Positions 24,699 through 32,756 of a stretch of DNA of 64,000 nt are shown here, one piece after another (the stretch's first letter is position 1; each line of letters opens with the position of its first letter). The DNA lies in the NCBI RefSeq assembly GCF_019753045.1, contig NZ_JAIELN010000002.1:496001-560000 (forward strand), written 5' to 3'. The DNA comes from Hyphomicrobium sp. GTDB lineage: Bacteria; Pseudomonadota; Alphaproteobacteria; Rhizobiales; Hyphomicrobiaceae. The notes below the pieces were generated by a model. That model saw nothing but the letters and a program-made list of their open reading frames with translations. It was not told where the DNA came from and did no database searches. The translations under genes and the position numbers were made by a program.

Positions 24699-24883
24699 TG
24701 ATGGGCCTCCATCGGGACGGCGCTACAAGCAATGACGAATGCGAGGTCATCATTGTCGTTGGCAGCGGAATCGATGACGGCGTTGAGTATGTCGTCAGGG
24801 TGCCTCTGTTCTCTTCGGCGCGAGGCCATACGGCTAACAGAGATCGTTTGACGTCTTGTCGCTCGATCGATTTTAGGCAACAT
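24695..24883 (-). CDS. Small hypothetical protein (62 aa), first of a tiny-ORF operon
   Basis: Starts with ATG 24883 after a GGAG ribosome site 7 bases upstream. The N-terminal third is basic (KIDRATRRQTISVSRMASRR), and the rest is acidic to neutral (HPDDILNAVIDSAANDNDDL, then AFVIACSAVPMEAHQ). The AANDND segment is a feature often seen in small rhizobial and phage-encoded proteins. No recognisable family. The stop overlaps the start of the 25-aa membrane peptide. Confidence 0.45.
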   Translation of the reverse strand: MLPKIDRATRRQTISVSRMASRRREQRHPDDILNAVIDSAANDNDDLAFVIACSAVPMEAHQ

Positions 24884-24981
24884 TCTCTCATCTCCTGCTA
24901 GGTCACATTGAGTGCCCAGCGGAAGTTGCCTACTGAAGTCAAAGCGTTGAAATTACTTGCAAAAACGCCGTCGAAGACGGA

Positions 24982-25086
24982 TTGGCGCCCCGTAGGGGAC
25001 GGGGACATAAGCTATTGATTATATTGGATAATTTTGACTGCTACTGCTATTCTGAGTAGCAGACTTGGGTTGCTAATTCCAGGGTC
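24982..25086. repeat. Dispersed repeat copy B (same orientation as copy A)
   Basis: Opens with TTGGCGCCCCGTAGGGGAC, continues ATAAGCTATTGATTATATTG and ends in a hairpin CTGCTACT...AGTAGCAG (25038-25062) and CCAGGGTC. Matches copy A (8781-8889) along its whole length with scattered differences, including a shorter G-run. The two copies are 16.2 kb apart in direct orientation and bracket cluster A together with its flanking scars. Confidence 0.6.
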
Positions 25087-25741
25087 AAATACATGCAATT
25101 GATTTTGTCACGCAACTCACCACGGACAGAATCGAACGGCGCAGATGCAAAAGCGAGTCCGGCAACGAGCGAAGGTCGTAATTCACAATGCGTCGTCGGA
25201 GACGGACTTCGCAGAAGCGCTTAGGCCGCTTGATCCCAATAGCGGAAGTCGATCGCGCGCATGATCGGCGAGGCGGAGGCTATTGCCGACCGAGTCTGCT
25301 TACTGTTGTATTGCGTCAGGCCATGGCGAGTTGAACAGAGTGCCTCGCCCTGCATCTGAAGTTTGGTTCGGATCGACCACGCCTGGATCGGCCTCAGCCC
25401 CGATTAGCTTGCCCTTACCCGAGGGCATGCGAACTGTGTGCTTGTCAGCCGTGCATGCTTATCCTTGGTGGAGAGACAAACAACATGCACCCGCTCAGCA
25501 CATCTCCGTGGTCCAACGTCTAGTTTTGGCAACTATCTCCGCTCTTTCGGTTAGCGATCGACACTTAGCAGACATTGACGCTTGTTTATCCACCGGCAGA
25601 TAGAGCGTAAGTCGACCTGGCGATTCAGCATCGACTTTCAACGGTGGACCTCACGTGTCGCACACCTTCCCTGACCAGACGAGACTTTGATCCTCGTTCT
25701 TCCAATTTGATGAGCCAAATGAGAGAAGTTCGGTCCGCGTC
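25087..25741. other. 655-bp stretch without a recognised gene
   Basis: A 106-aa open frame on the plus strand (25283-25603) shows no family features, has an odd composition and no ribosome site. I see nothing else that can be assigned; the stretch looks like decayed sequence following repeat copy B and ends at the convergent Lrp-family gene. Confidence 0.5.
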
Positions 25742-26764
25742 TCATCGTTCAGTAGACCGGGCAGTTCCGAGCAACTGAGCATCGTCGTCGCGGATGGGTG
25801 TGAGGCGCTTGTAGTGCAGGTCGATGTAAATCGACACTTCCGCGCAGGCTACCGACGGCCAGCTTCGTACCTCATTGTCGATAATCTCCAGCAGCTCGTG
25901 CTCTGACCTGCAAATGATTTCCGTAAAGATGTCGAACCGGCCCGCGCAAATCGCGACGTAAGTCGTATTGGGCAGGCATGCCAGTGCATCGGCAAGCTCG
26001 GCAACCCGGTGGCCTGGTGCTGCGCGCAATGCCACCAAGGCCATGCTCCGGTATTCAAAACCCATAGGATTGATGAGTGCGATCACCTCGAGGATTCGCG
26101 ACTCGGTGAGCTGCTTCACACGCGTGCGGACCTGGGTTTCCGAGATATTTAGATCATCGGCGATCTGCTGAAAGGATGCACGCCCATCTCGACTGAGCGC
26201 TCTCACGATATTCTTGTCGGTCTGATCGAGTTCGCGCGGACGAATCCCCTCATGCGCTTCGCTTTTGCTTCGCGCGGAAGCAAAATGCGCGTTTTGATAG
26301 TGCAGGTTTAGATATGGAAAGACCTCGATCGAATTGATTCCTACTATCGGGCCGATGTTGGCCTCGATCGTCTCTTGCAACTTGCTCATGCCGGAGCACA
26401 GGATCTCCGCATACAAAGCGAAACGTCCCGTTGCGATAATGACGTAGTCGATCGCGGGAATCTTCTTCAGCGCCTCCGCAATCCGTGAAGCCGGCACCTT
26501 GGGATCGGTCGTGAGGCCGAGGAGCGCTGCTGCGCCATACCCGAGCACTCTGGGATCGGTGAGCGCGGTGATCTGGATGACGCCTTCGTCGAGGAGATGC
26601 CGCACGCGTTGGCCCACCGTTTTCTCGGCGATGCCTACGTCGCGAGCGATCTGAGCGAACGACTGGCGTCCGTCCGCTTGCAGCATCGACACGATTTGTC
26701 GGTCAACGTCCGAGAGCGGAGCTGCCAGTCGCAAGTAGTCTGTAATCGTAAGCTTTTTTGCCAT
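25742..26764 (-). CDS. Double-domain Lrp/AsnC-family regulator
   Basis: A 340-aa regulator made of two complete Lrp/AsnC units in tandem. Unit 1 has LSDVDRQIVSMLQADGRQSF with the helix-turn-helix AQIARDVGIAEKTVGQRVRH and a RAM domain (ALLGLTTDPKVPASRIAEAL). Unit 2 repeats LDQTDKNIVRALSRDGRASF, QQIADDLNISETQVRTRVKQ and a second RAM domain. ATG 26764 (MAKKLTI) is chosen because AGAGGG precedes it; a start 14 codons upstream has no ribosome site. It is divergent from the flavin reductase gene of cluster B. A paralogue with the same architecture is at 55275. Confidence 0.88.
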   Translation of the reverse strand: MAKKLTITDYLRLAAPLSDVDRQIVSMLQADGRQSFAQIARDVGIAEKTVGQRVRHLLDEGVIQITALTDPRVLGYGAAALLGLTTDPKVPASRIAEALKKIPAIDYVIIATGRFALYAEILCSGMSKLQETIEANIGPIVGINSIEVFPYLNLHYQNAHFASARSKSEAHEGIRPRELDQTDKNIVRALSRDGRASFQQIADDLNISETQVRTRVKQLTESRILEVIALINPMGFEYRSMALVALRAAPGHRVAELADALACLPNTTYVAICAGRFDIFTEIICRSEHELLEIIDNEVRSWPSVACAEVSIYIDLHYKRLTPIRDDDAQLLGTARSTER

Positions 26765-27195
26765 CCGGCCCTCTTTTGCCGCCTCGGGACGGCGGATCGT
26801 GTTCAAAAAAATGTCACTATACCCGAAATCTGCCTATTGACCTGACAAAATACGCGGAATACGGTCCTTTTGTCGCGTTGCGCGGCGGAAGATGAATTCA
26901 GCGAGCTGTTGGCTTTCCCCTAAGCTACGGCAGCAGATTGAGAAAACAGGCATGGACGATCTTCCCTTGCACATTCACGGCCTCAAGCACTCAGACATCG
27001 AGAAATCGCTCGGACGCATGGCTGGGCAGGTCGATGTGATCGTTCGCCGACAAGCAGTTCTGGCAGTTGCCGGATGAGAGGGGCCGACACGCCGTCCGAC
27101 GAAATCGTCGCCAGATCCGCCACATTAAGGATGGTCTCCCATTGTGCTCGGCCGGAAGCCCTGGCCGAGAAACCGATGCCAAAGAGGGAACGCGT
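26765..27195. promoter_or_regulatory. Divergent control region of cluster B
   Basis: 431 bp between the Lrp-family gene and the flavin reductase gene. It contains an inverted repeat GACAAAA (26844-26850) and TTTTGTC (26868-26874) around a G/C spacer, and upstream TTGACC (26837-26842), which could be a -35 box. Near the flavin reductase there is a 41-codon frame (27072 onward) overlapping its start by ATGA, without family features. The Lrp-type regulator is the expected binder. Confidence 0.5.
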
Positions 27196-27729
27196 ATGAG
27201 CCACATCCTCGATCCTCACTTTGTCGTCGAATGCAACAGCATCGACCCGAATGTATTCAAGGGCGCCATGGCTGCGATGCCGGCCGCGGTAACGGTCATC
27301 ACGACGCTTGCCCGGGATGGTAGTCCGACAGGCGCTACTCTGTCGGCAGTGACGCCTCTTTCGTTGACTCCCGCCCTCATGCTCGCCTGCTTCGACCACC
27401 GCTCGGATACCCTAACGGCTATTCGTGCGACGCGCCGCTTCCTTATCCACGTTCTGGCCGACGGCCAGCAGAAGCTTGCACGGTGTTTCGCCGGTAAGGG
27501 CTTAGGCAAGTTCGACGGTGTTGATTGGACTGAAGGCCCTTTGAAACTGCCGTTGCTCAAGGGGAGTGCCATCACAGTCGCGTGCTGTCTATCCGAAGTT
27601 GTCCCCGGCGGCGATCACGCCATCGTCCTCGGCGAGATTGCGGACATCAACATGAACAGCAAGCTGCGTCCGCTTGTCTATGCTGAGCGGCAGTTCATTC
27701 CTCTGATGCTCGAGGGCTCGAGGTCATGA
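27196..27729 (+). CDS. Flavin reductase family protein (cluster B)
   Basis: A 177-aa flavin reductase of the HpaC/DIM6 type. The pattern AMAAMPAAVTVITTLARDGS, then PTGATLSAVTPLSLTPALML (flavin loop), RRFLIHVLADGQQKLARCFA and GDHAIVLGEIADINM matches the family. ATG 27196 follows AAAGAGGGA. It probably supplies reduced flavin to the LLM monooxygenase five genes downstream (32757). It is separated from that operon by 342 bp with a 22-bp palindrome, so it may have its own promoter. It differs from the cluster A reductase (17493) by more than half its residues. Confidence 0.88.
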   Translation: MSHILDPHFVVECNSIDPNVFKGAMAAMPAAVTVITTLARDGSPTGATLSAVTPLSLTPALMLACFDHRSDTLTAIRATRRFLIHVLADGQQKLARCFAGKGLGKFDGVDWTEGPLKLPLLKGSAITVACCLSEVVPGGDHAIVLGEIADINMNSKLRPLVYAERQFIPLMLEGSRS

Positions 27730-27918
27730 AACGGTTCGCAGCAATTTAGGCGTTTGGATTTAGTGCCAGGACAAACGCTTCTTAGCAGCGCCTCTTCATC
27801 CGCAAACGGTCTGAACATTGCTTCGGTCGTCATGACTGGCGTCATTGCGCCGGCGCAATACGCAGCGGACAGTTTCGGTGGGCAATCATCGTGCTGAACA
27901 TCTGCAAGAATTGTCCTG

Positions 27919-27940
27919 ACCGAAGTAGCGCTACTTCGGT
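27919..27940. promoter_or_regulatory. 22-bp perfect palindrome upstream of the thiolase operon
   Basis: ACCGAAGTAGC at 27919-27929 is followed directly by its exact complement GCTACTTCGGT at 27930-27940, with no unpaired centre. It lies about 130 bp before the DUF35 gene start and about 190 bp after the flavin reductase stop. A perfect, gapless palindrome suggests a dimeric repressor operator; it could also form a hairpin that ends the upstream transcript, but no T-run follows. Confidence 0.65.
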
Positions 27941-28071
27941 TCGTTGGCGGCTGGCGAGGCGAATACCAAACCAGAGTGACTATAGATCATTCAGCAATGA
28001 GAAATTGGGGGCCTACGTGCGGAAGAAGTTTCTGCCACTCTAAGGCAATCATTCTGACGATCGGAGCTGTA

Positions 28072-28440
28072 ATGCCTGCTGGATATGCCTTTGTAGCAGA
28101 CGAGTTCGGTGAGATGACCCTTCTCGCGTCGAAAAGCCGAACAACCGGTTTGGGAGTCTTCCCGCGTCTGCCCGCGACCGCCCCTTCTGCCTCGCAATAT
28201 GAAGATCTCGAGATTCACGGGCACGCTTCGCTCTACAGCTTCACCGTCATTCATCCGAATCCAAAATCCGGTCTCGCACCTTTCGTGCTCGCAATGGCCG
28301 ACTTCCCCCAGGAGGTGCGGGTCCTGGGCCGGCTCGAGTGTGCACTCACAGACGTTGCAATCGGCATGAAATTGAGCTGTCGGCCGGCCAGCGACAACGC
28401 ATCGGGCTTCGTGTTCGTTCCTGCTGCGGGGGCTGCGTAA
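28072..28440 (+). CDS. DUF35/OB-fold acyl-CoA-associated protein
   Basis: A 122-aa OB-fold protein of the DUF35 type that normally forms a complex with an SCP-x-like thiolase. Visible pattern: GVFPRLPATAPSASQYEDLE, then IHGHASLYSFTVIHPNPKSG, PFVLAMADFPQEVRVLGRLE, DVAIGMKL. The N-terminal zinc ribbon usually has four Cys; here the corresponding segment (LLASKSRTTGLGVFPRLP) has none, so the metal site is lost. ATG 28072 follows GGAG. The stop overlaps the thiolase ATG (TAATG), a hallmark DUF35-thiolase pair. Confidence 0.85.
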   Translation: MPAGYAFVADEFGEMTLLASKSRTTGLGVFPRLPATAPSASQYEDLEIHGHASLYSFTVIHPNPKSGLAPFVLAMADFPQEVRVLGRLECALTDVAIGMKLSCRPASDNASGFVFVPAAGAA

Positions 28441-29585
28441 TGCGTGAGGTTTACATTTCCGGAGCGGCGATGACGCCCTTCGCCCGGCACACCCGCTCGA
28501 TACAGGACCTCGTGCAGGAAGCCGTTCTCGGTGCCGTGCGCAATGCAGAGATCAAGCTTTCAGACATTCAGGCGATGTACAGCGCCAATGTTTTTGGAGG
28601 CATGATCCTCGGCCAGGTTCTGGTTCGCGACCTCGGGATCACGGGGCCTGCGCTCTATAACGTGGAGAATGCCTGTGCCAGCGGTGCGACTGCCGTGCAT
28701 CTGGCGCGGATGGCATTGCAGCTCGGCAAATACGATACGGTCGTCGTTTGGGGCGTGGAAATGCTTAGCCAGCTTGGCGGCGGCACCATCCCTCTTCAGC
28801 GCAATGACTACAAAACTGAGCTCTACGCCGCTCAAGGCCTGACACTTCCATCGGTCTACGCGATGAGGGCGACACGTTATTTGCATGAGCGCAATCTTCC
28901 GCGGTCGGTCCTTGCTGAAATCGCTGTGAAGAATCGCGCCGCAGGCAGTCGCAACCCGTATGCGCAGCAGCGCAAGGAAGTGACCGTCGAGGAGGTGCTC
29001 GCCTCGCGTCAGGTCGCGGAGCCGCTGACCTTGCTGCAATGCTGTCCGTCGGTCGTTGACGGCGCGGCGTGCGTGGTTCTCACGACCCGCAAGCCGACCA
29101 ATAGCGCCAAGCCAGTGCGCATTCTCGGTTCCGCTGTGCAGTCGGGTCACCAAGAACTCGGGTGTGGAGACATTCTCGATGGCGAGATAACCGCGCGTAC
29201 GGCACGGCTGGCTTACGAAGAAGCCGGCGTCGACCCGAGCGAAGTGGACGTCGTCGAACTGCACGACGCCTTCACGATTGCCGAGCTCATCTACTACGAA
29301 GCGCTCGGTCTTTGTGCTCCCGGTGAGAGCGCGTCGCTCCTTCAGAGCGGCGCGACAAGTCTCGGCGGTCGCGTGCCGGTCAATCCGAGTGGCGGGCTGC
29401 TCGCCAAGGGACACCCACTCGGCGCGACTGGCGTCGCTCAGATGGTCGAGATCGTCTGGCAGCTTCGAGGCCAGGCGGAAGGCCGTCAAGCTGAGGGTGC
29501 GCGCGTCGGCGTCACTCAGTGCACCGGCGGCGGCATCGCCGGCGTCGATCACGCTGCCTCATCAGTTCACGTGCTGGCGGTGTGA
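28440..29585 (+). CDS. Acetyl-CoA acetyltransferase/SCP-x-type thiolase
   Basis: A 381-aa thiolase of the non-decarboxylating SCP-x branch. The nucleophilic Cys lies in NACASGATAVHL (about residue 80), the active-site His residues in HDAFTIAELIYYEALG and AKGHPLGATG, and the second Cys in VTQCTGGG. The enzyme would cleave a 3-ketoacyl-CoA with CoA to release acetyl- or propionyl-CoA. Its start overlaps the DUF35 stop, its stop overlaps the SDR start, and the operon continues with beta-oxidation partners, so it is the terminal step of the cluster B degradation. Confidence 0.92.
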   Translation: MREVYISGAAMTPFARHTRSIQDLVQEAVLGAVRNAEIKLSDIQAMYSANVFGGMILGQVLVRDLGITGPALYNVENACASGATAVHLARMALQLGKYDTVVVWGVEMLSQLGGGTIPLQRNDYKTELYAAQGLTLPSVYAMRATRYLHERNLPRSVLAEIAVKNRAAGSRNPYAQQRKEVTVEEVLASRQVAEPLTLLQCCPSVVDGAACVVLTTRKPTNSAKPVRILGSAVQSGHQELGCGDILDGEITARTARLAYEEAGVDPSEVDVVELHDAFTIAELIYYEALGLCAPGESASLLQSGATSLGGRVPVNPSGGLLAKGHPLGATGVAQMVEIVWQLRGQAEGRQAEGARVGVTQCTGGGIAGVDHAASSVHVLAV

Positions 29586-30340
29586 TGATGGAACAGAGAT
29601 CTGTCATCGTCACAGGCGGCGCTCGCGGCATAGGCTTCGGCATCGCTAAGCATTTTGCACAGTATGGCTACGACGTTGCGCTGTTCGATCGGGATAGCGC
29701 CGCCTTAGCTGACGCGAAGGAAAGGCTCGCGGAGGACGCGGGCGAAACAAGCGTTCTCACTCTGGAGGTCGACGTCACCCAAGGTGCGGCCGTGAAGGAG
29801 GCTGTCGAGGCAACGCGAACGGCCTTCGGCCGCGTCGACGTTCTGGTCAACAACGCCGGCATCGTGCGCGACAAGCGCATCGTGAACATGGAAGAGGAAG
29901 ATTGGGACCTCGTTATTGCGACCAATCTGCGATCTCAATTCCTGGCCTGCAAGCACGTCGCCCCCATCATGCTCGAGCAGGGGGCGGGGCGGATCATCAA
30001 TATCTCGTCGCGCGCTTGGCTTGGCGGGTTCGGACAGAGCAATTACTCAGCTGCAAAGGGCGGCGTCGTCAGTCTCACTCGCAGCCTTGCCCTCGAATTC
30101 GCCAGCAAAGGCGTGACTGTCAACGCCATTGCGCCCGGCATTATAGAAACACCGCTTTTCCTCGGGTTCGACGCCAAAGTGCAAGAAAATCTGCGCTCCT
30201 CGGTGCCGCGCAAGCGAATTGGCCGGCCCGATGACATTGCGCGCCTGGCTCTGTTCCTTGCAGAGCCCGACAATGACTACGTCACTGGGCAGACGATCTA
30301 TGTTTGCGGCGGTCGTTCCCTCTCGAGCGTCAGTGTCTGA
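29585..30340 (+). CDS. Short-chain dehydrogenase (FabG/3-hydroxyacyl-CoA dehydrogenase-like)
   Basis: A 251-aa SDR. The cofactor motif is TGGARGIGFGIA, followed by NNAGIVRDKRI, the catalytic Ser (ISSRAWLGGFG), YxxxK as YSAAKGGV, and PGIIETP. The acidic residue after the second strand (ALFDRDSA) implies NAD. Start ATG overlaps the thiolase stop; a second ATG at 29588 is equally possible. In this operon it is the best candidate for the 3-hydroxyacyl-CoA dehydrogenase step between the hydratase and the thiolase. Confidence 0.9.
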   Translation: MMEQRSVIVTGGARGIGFGIAKHFAQYGYDVALFDRDSAALADAKERLAEDAGETSVLTLEVDVTQGAAVKEAVEATRTAFGRVDVLVNNAGIVRDKRIVNMEEEDWDLVIATNLRSQFLACKHVAPIMLEQGAGRIINISSRAWLGGFGQSNYSAAKGGVVSLTRSLALEFASKGVTVNAIAPGIIETPLFLGFDAKVQENLRSSVPRKRIGRPDDIARLALFLAEPDNDYVTGQTIYVCGGRSLSSVSV

Positions 30341-30347
30341 GGGGCCC

Positions 30348-31151
30348 ATGGGAATTCGCACAAACATCGAAGCTGGACTAGCGATCGTCACCATCGACCG
30401 CGCCGAAAAGCACAACGCGCTCGATATCGATCACCTTAAAGCATTGCGTGATGCTCTTACTCGCTGTGACGCTGAACCGGACGTCAGGGTCGTGCTGCTG
30501 ACTGGAGCCGGAGGGCGCGCCTTCTCCACCGGAACCGACCTCTCCTCGGTCGGGACTGATGGTCCGCGGTACGCGGAGGCTTACGGGAAGGGCCTCGATT
30601 CGGCATCGCGGATGGGGCTCTATATCCGGCTCCTGGATTTGACCAACGTACCGCGCCGCAAGCCGCTCATCGCTGCTGTCGACGGCTACTGCCTTGGCGG
30701 CGGTTTTGAACTTGCGCTTCAGTGCGATCTCATCATTGCCAGCGACAAGGCCCAGTTCGGTCTTCCCGAAGTGTCGATCGGCAGTCTGCCCGGAGCAGGC
30801 GGCGTCTGGAACATCTTCCGCTGGCTACCGCGGGGGCTGGCCATGCATCTGCTGCTGACCGGAGAGCGCTTATCGGCAATGCGTGCTGTCGAGGTCGGTC
30901 TCGTCGGTAAGATCTTTCCGGCCGAGGAATTCGCTGTTCTTAGTCGGTCTTACAGCGCCTCTCTCGCCCGGCAAGCGCCTCTGTCGCTGCAGCTTATCAA
31001 GATGCTTGCTTCGCAGACCGAGGGCGCGCCTCCCGCTCTCGGCATGCAGTTGAGCGAACTAGCCTGGGGCCACTTGCGCGATACCGAAGATCGTCTCGAG
31101 GGCCGTCAGGCTTTCATGGAGAAGCGTGCACCGGTCTACAGCGGACGATGA
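30348..31151 (+). CDS. Enoyl-CoA hydratase/isomerase
   Basis: A 267-aa crotonase-family enzyme. The first oxyanion-loop segment reads AFSTGTDLSSVG, and both catalytic glutamates are present: GGGFELALQCDLIIASDKAQ and FGLPEVSIGSLPGAGGVW. The C-terminal part includes LLTGERLSAMRAVEVGLVGK. It starts 8 bp after the SDR gene, with GAGGGG upstream of ATG. It would hydrate the enoyl-CoA from the acyl-CoA dehydrogenase. The length and motifs are typical. Confidence 0.9.
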   Translation: MGIRTNIEAGLAIVTIDRAEKHNALDIDHLKALRDALTRCDAEPDVRVVLLTGAGGRAFSTGTDLSSVGTDGPRYAEAYGKGLDSASRMGLYIRLLDLTNVPRRKPLIAAVDGYCLGGGFELALQCDLIIASDKAQFGLPEVSIGSLPGAGGVWNIFRWLPRGLAMHLLLTGERLSAMRAVEVGLVGKIFPAEEFAVLSRSYSASLARQAPLSLQLIKMLASQTEGAPPALGMQLSELAWGHLRDTEDRLEGRQAFMEKRAPVYSGR

Positions 31152-31203
31152 ATTCCACCAGAAGGTCACCGACACCCGTGGCCCGTTGGGACTGTTGAAG
31201 GAT

Positions 31204-32691
31204 ATGATGTTGATGAAGCAGACCTCCTCCTCCTCATTGCGTGCTCTTGAGTTTGCAGCACGCTCTCACCGGATGTTCATCGACGGTGAATGGGTGCCTG
31301 CCGCATCCGGCGAAACCTTCGACACCATAAACCCGGCGACCGAAGAGCTGCTCGCAACCGTTCCCAAGGGTGGCGCGGAGGACATCGACCGTGCCGTCCG
31401 CGCCGCGCGCAAGGCCTTCGAATACGACGCACCTTGGAGGCGCATGACCCCATCGGAGCGGGGCAAGGTCATCCATCGGATCGGCGATCTGATCCTCGAA
31501 AATGCCGACGAGCTGGCGATGATCGAGACGCTCGACAACGGCAAGCCGTTTTCGGTCGCTCGTCACGGCGACATCCCCTTTGCCGCCGACGTCTTCCATT
31601 ACATGTCGGGTTGGGCGACGAAGGTGGAAGGAAGTTCTATTCCGCTCGGGCAGAAGTACCTCGCGTTCACGCAGAAGGAACCGGTCGGGGTCGTGGGCGT
31701 CGTCATAGCGTGGAACTTTCCGCTGCTCTTGTGCGCGTGGAAGCTCGGTCCGGCTCTCGCCGCCGGATGCACGGTTGTGGTCAAGCCGGCCGAGCAAACG
31801 CCGCTCGCGGCATTGCGCTTGGCGGAGATAGCGCGCGAGGCCGGACTTCCAGACGGCGTGCTCAACGTTGTTACCGGCTACGGCGACGCGGGAGCCGCTC
31901 TGACGGCACACCCCCACGTCGACAAAGTCACGTTCACCGGCTCGACTGAGGTCGGCAAGAAAATCGTGCACGCCGCCACGGGCAACCTCAAGAAGGTCTC
32001 GCTCGAGCTCGGCGGAAAGTCGCCGAACATCGTCTACGCAGACGCGGATCTCACCACCGCCATCCCGGCCGTGGCAAATGCGATCTTCGCTTATCACGGA
32101 CAGGCCTGTAACGCCGGCTCGCGGCTCTACGTCGAGAAATCCATATTCGACAAAGTCGTGGTCGGGGTGAGCGACTACGCCAACAGCATAGTCCTTGGCC
32201 CCGGCGCCGAGAGCACGACCCAGATGGGTCCGCTAGTGAGCGACGAGCAGCTCAACCGCATCCTTGGCTACATCGCCGCGGGCAAGGGCGATGGCGCCCA
32301 GATCGCCGCGGGCGGCGAGCGGCACGGCAGCAAAGGCTACTTCGTCAAGCCGACCGTGCTGACCGATACGCGCCCCGATATGTCGGTTGTGCGTGAGGAG
32401 ATCTTCGGCCCGGTGCTTGTCGCCATGCCATTCACGGACGCGTCCGACGTTATCCGGCAGGCGAACGACAGTCCGTACGGCCTCGCCGCGGGCGTGTTCA
32501 CGACCAACCTGTCGCGAGCGTACACGACCGCGGCGCGCCTTCAGGCCGGCACCGTCTACATCAACCAATACCACATGCTCAACGCAGCGCTGCCTTTCGG
32601 CGGCTTCAAGGAGTCGGGTTGGGGCCGCGAGTTGGGCCGGCTCGCAGTCGATGACTTCATGGAGTCGAAGTCGGTGGTGGCGGCACTGTGA
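31204..32691 (+). CDS. NAD(P)-dependent aldehyde dehydrogenase (first of two)
   Basis: A 495-aa aldehyde dehydrogenase. The NAD-binding and substrate motifs are FTGSTEVGKKIV, LELGGKSPNIVYADADL with the general-base Glu, and GQACNAGSRLYV with the catalytic Cys. The C-terminal PFGGFKESGWGRELG is typical. ATG 31204 is preferred because family similarity begins after a short polar head; the frame extends further but without a ribosome site. It is in the same operon as the beta-oxidation genes and precedes the LLM monooxygenase. A second, divergent aldehyde dehydrogenase is at 40669. Confidence 0.92.
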   Translation: MMLMKQTSSSSLRALEFAARSHRMFIDGEWVPAASGETFDTINPATEELLATVPKGGAEDIDRAVRAARKAFEYDAPWRRMTPSERGKVIHRIGDLILENADELAMIETLDNGKPFSVARHGDIPFAADVFHYMSGWATKVEGSSIPLGQKYLAFTQKEPVGVVGVVIAWNFPLLLCAWKLGPALAAGCTVVVKPAEQTPLAALRLAEIAREAGLPDGVLNVVTGYGDAGAALTAHPHVDKVTFTGSTEVGKKIVHAATGNLKKVSLELGGKSPNIVYADADLTTAIPAVANAIFAYHGQACNAGSRLYVEKSIFDKVVVGVSDYANSIVLGPGAESTTQMGPLVSDEQLNRILGYIAAGKGDGAQIAAGGERHGSKGYFVKPTVLTDTRPDMSVVREEIFGPVLVAMPFTDASDVIRQANDSPYGLAAGVFTTNLSRAYTTAARLQAGTVYINQYHMLNAALPFGGFKESGWGRELGRLAVDDFMESKSVVAAL

Positions 32692-32756
32692 GGATCGATG
32701 CGCAACAGCCTACCCGCCGTTAGCACTCACAAAAATGATCAAGGGAGGAGAAAAAG

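Noticed and set aside
24201-25086. CRISPR array or spacer-like repeats near copy B
   Set aside because: Only one repeat copy and one hairpin are present; there are no regularly spaced units anywhere in the window.
25283-25603. 106-aa open frame as a gene
   Set aside because: No ribosome site, no family, composition unlike neighbours; most likely a chance frame in decayed sequence.
26983-27399. 138-aa minus-strand frame overlapping the flavin reductase
   Set aside because: It is the shadow of the real flavin reductase frame, which has clear family motifs.
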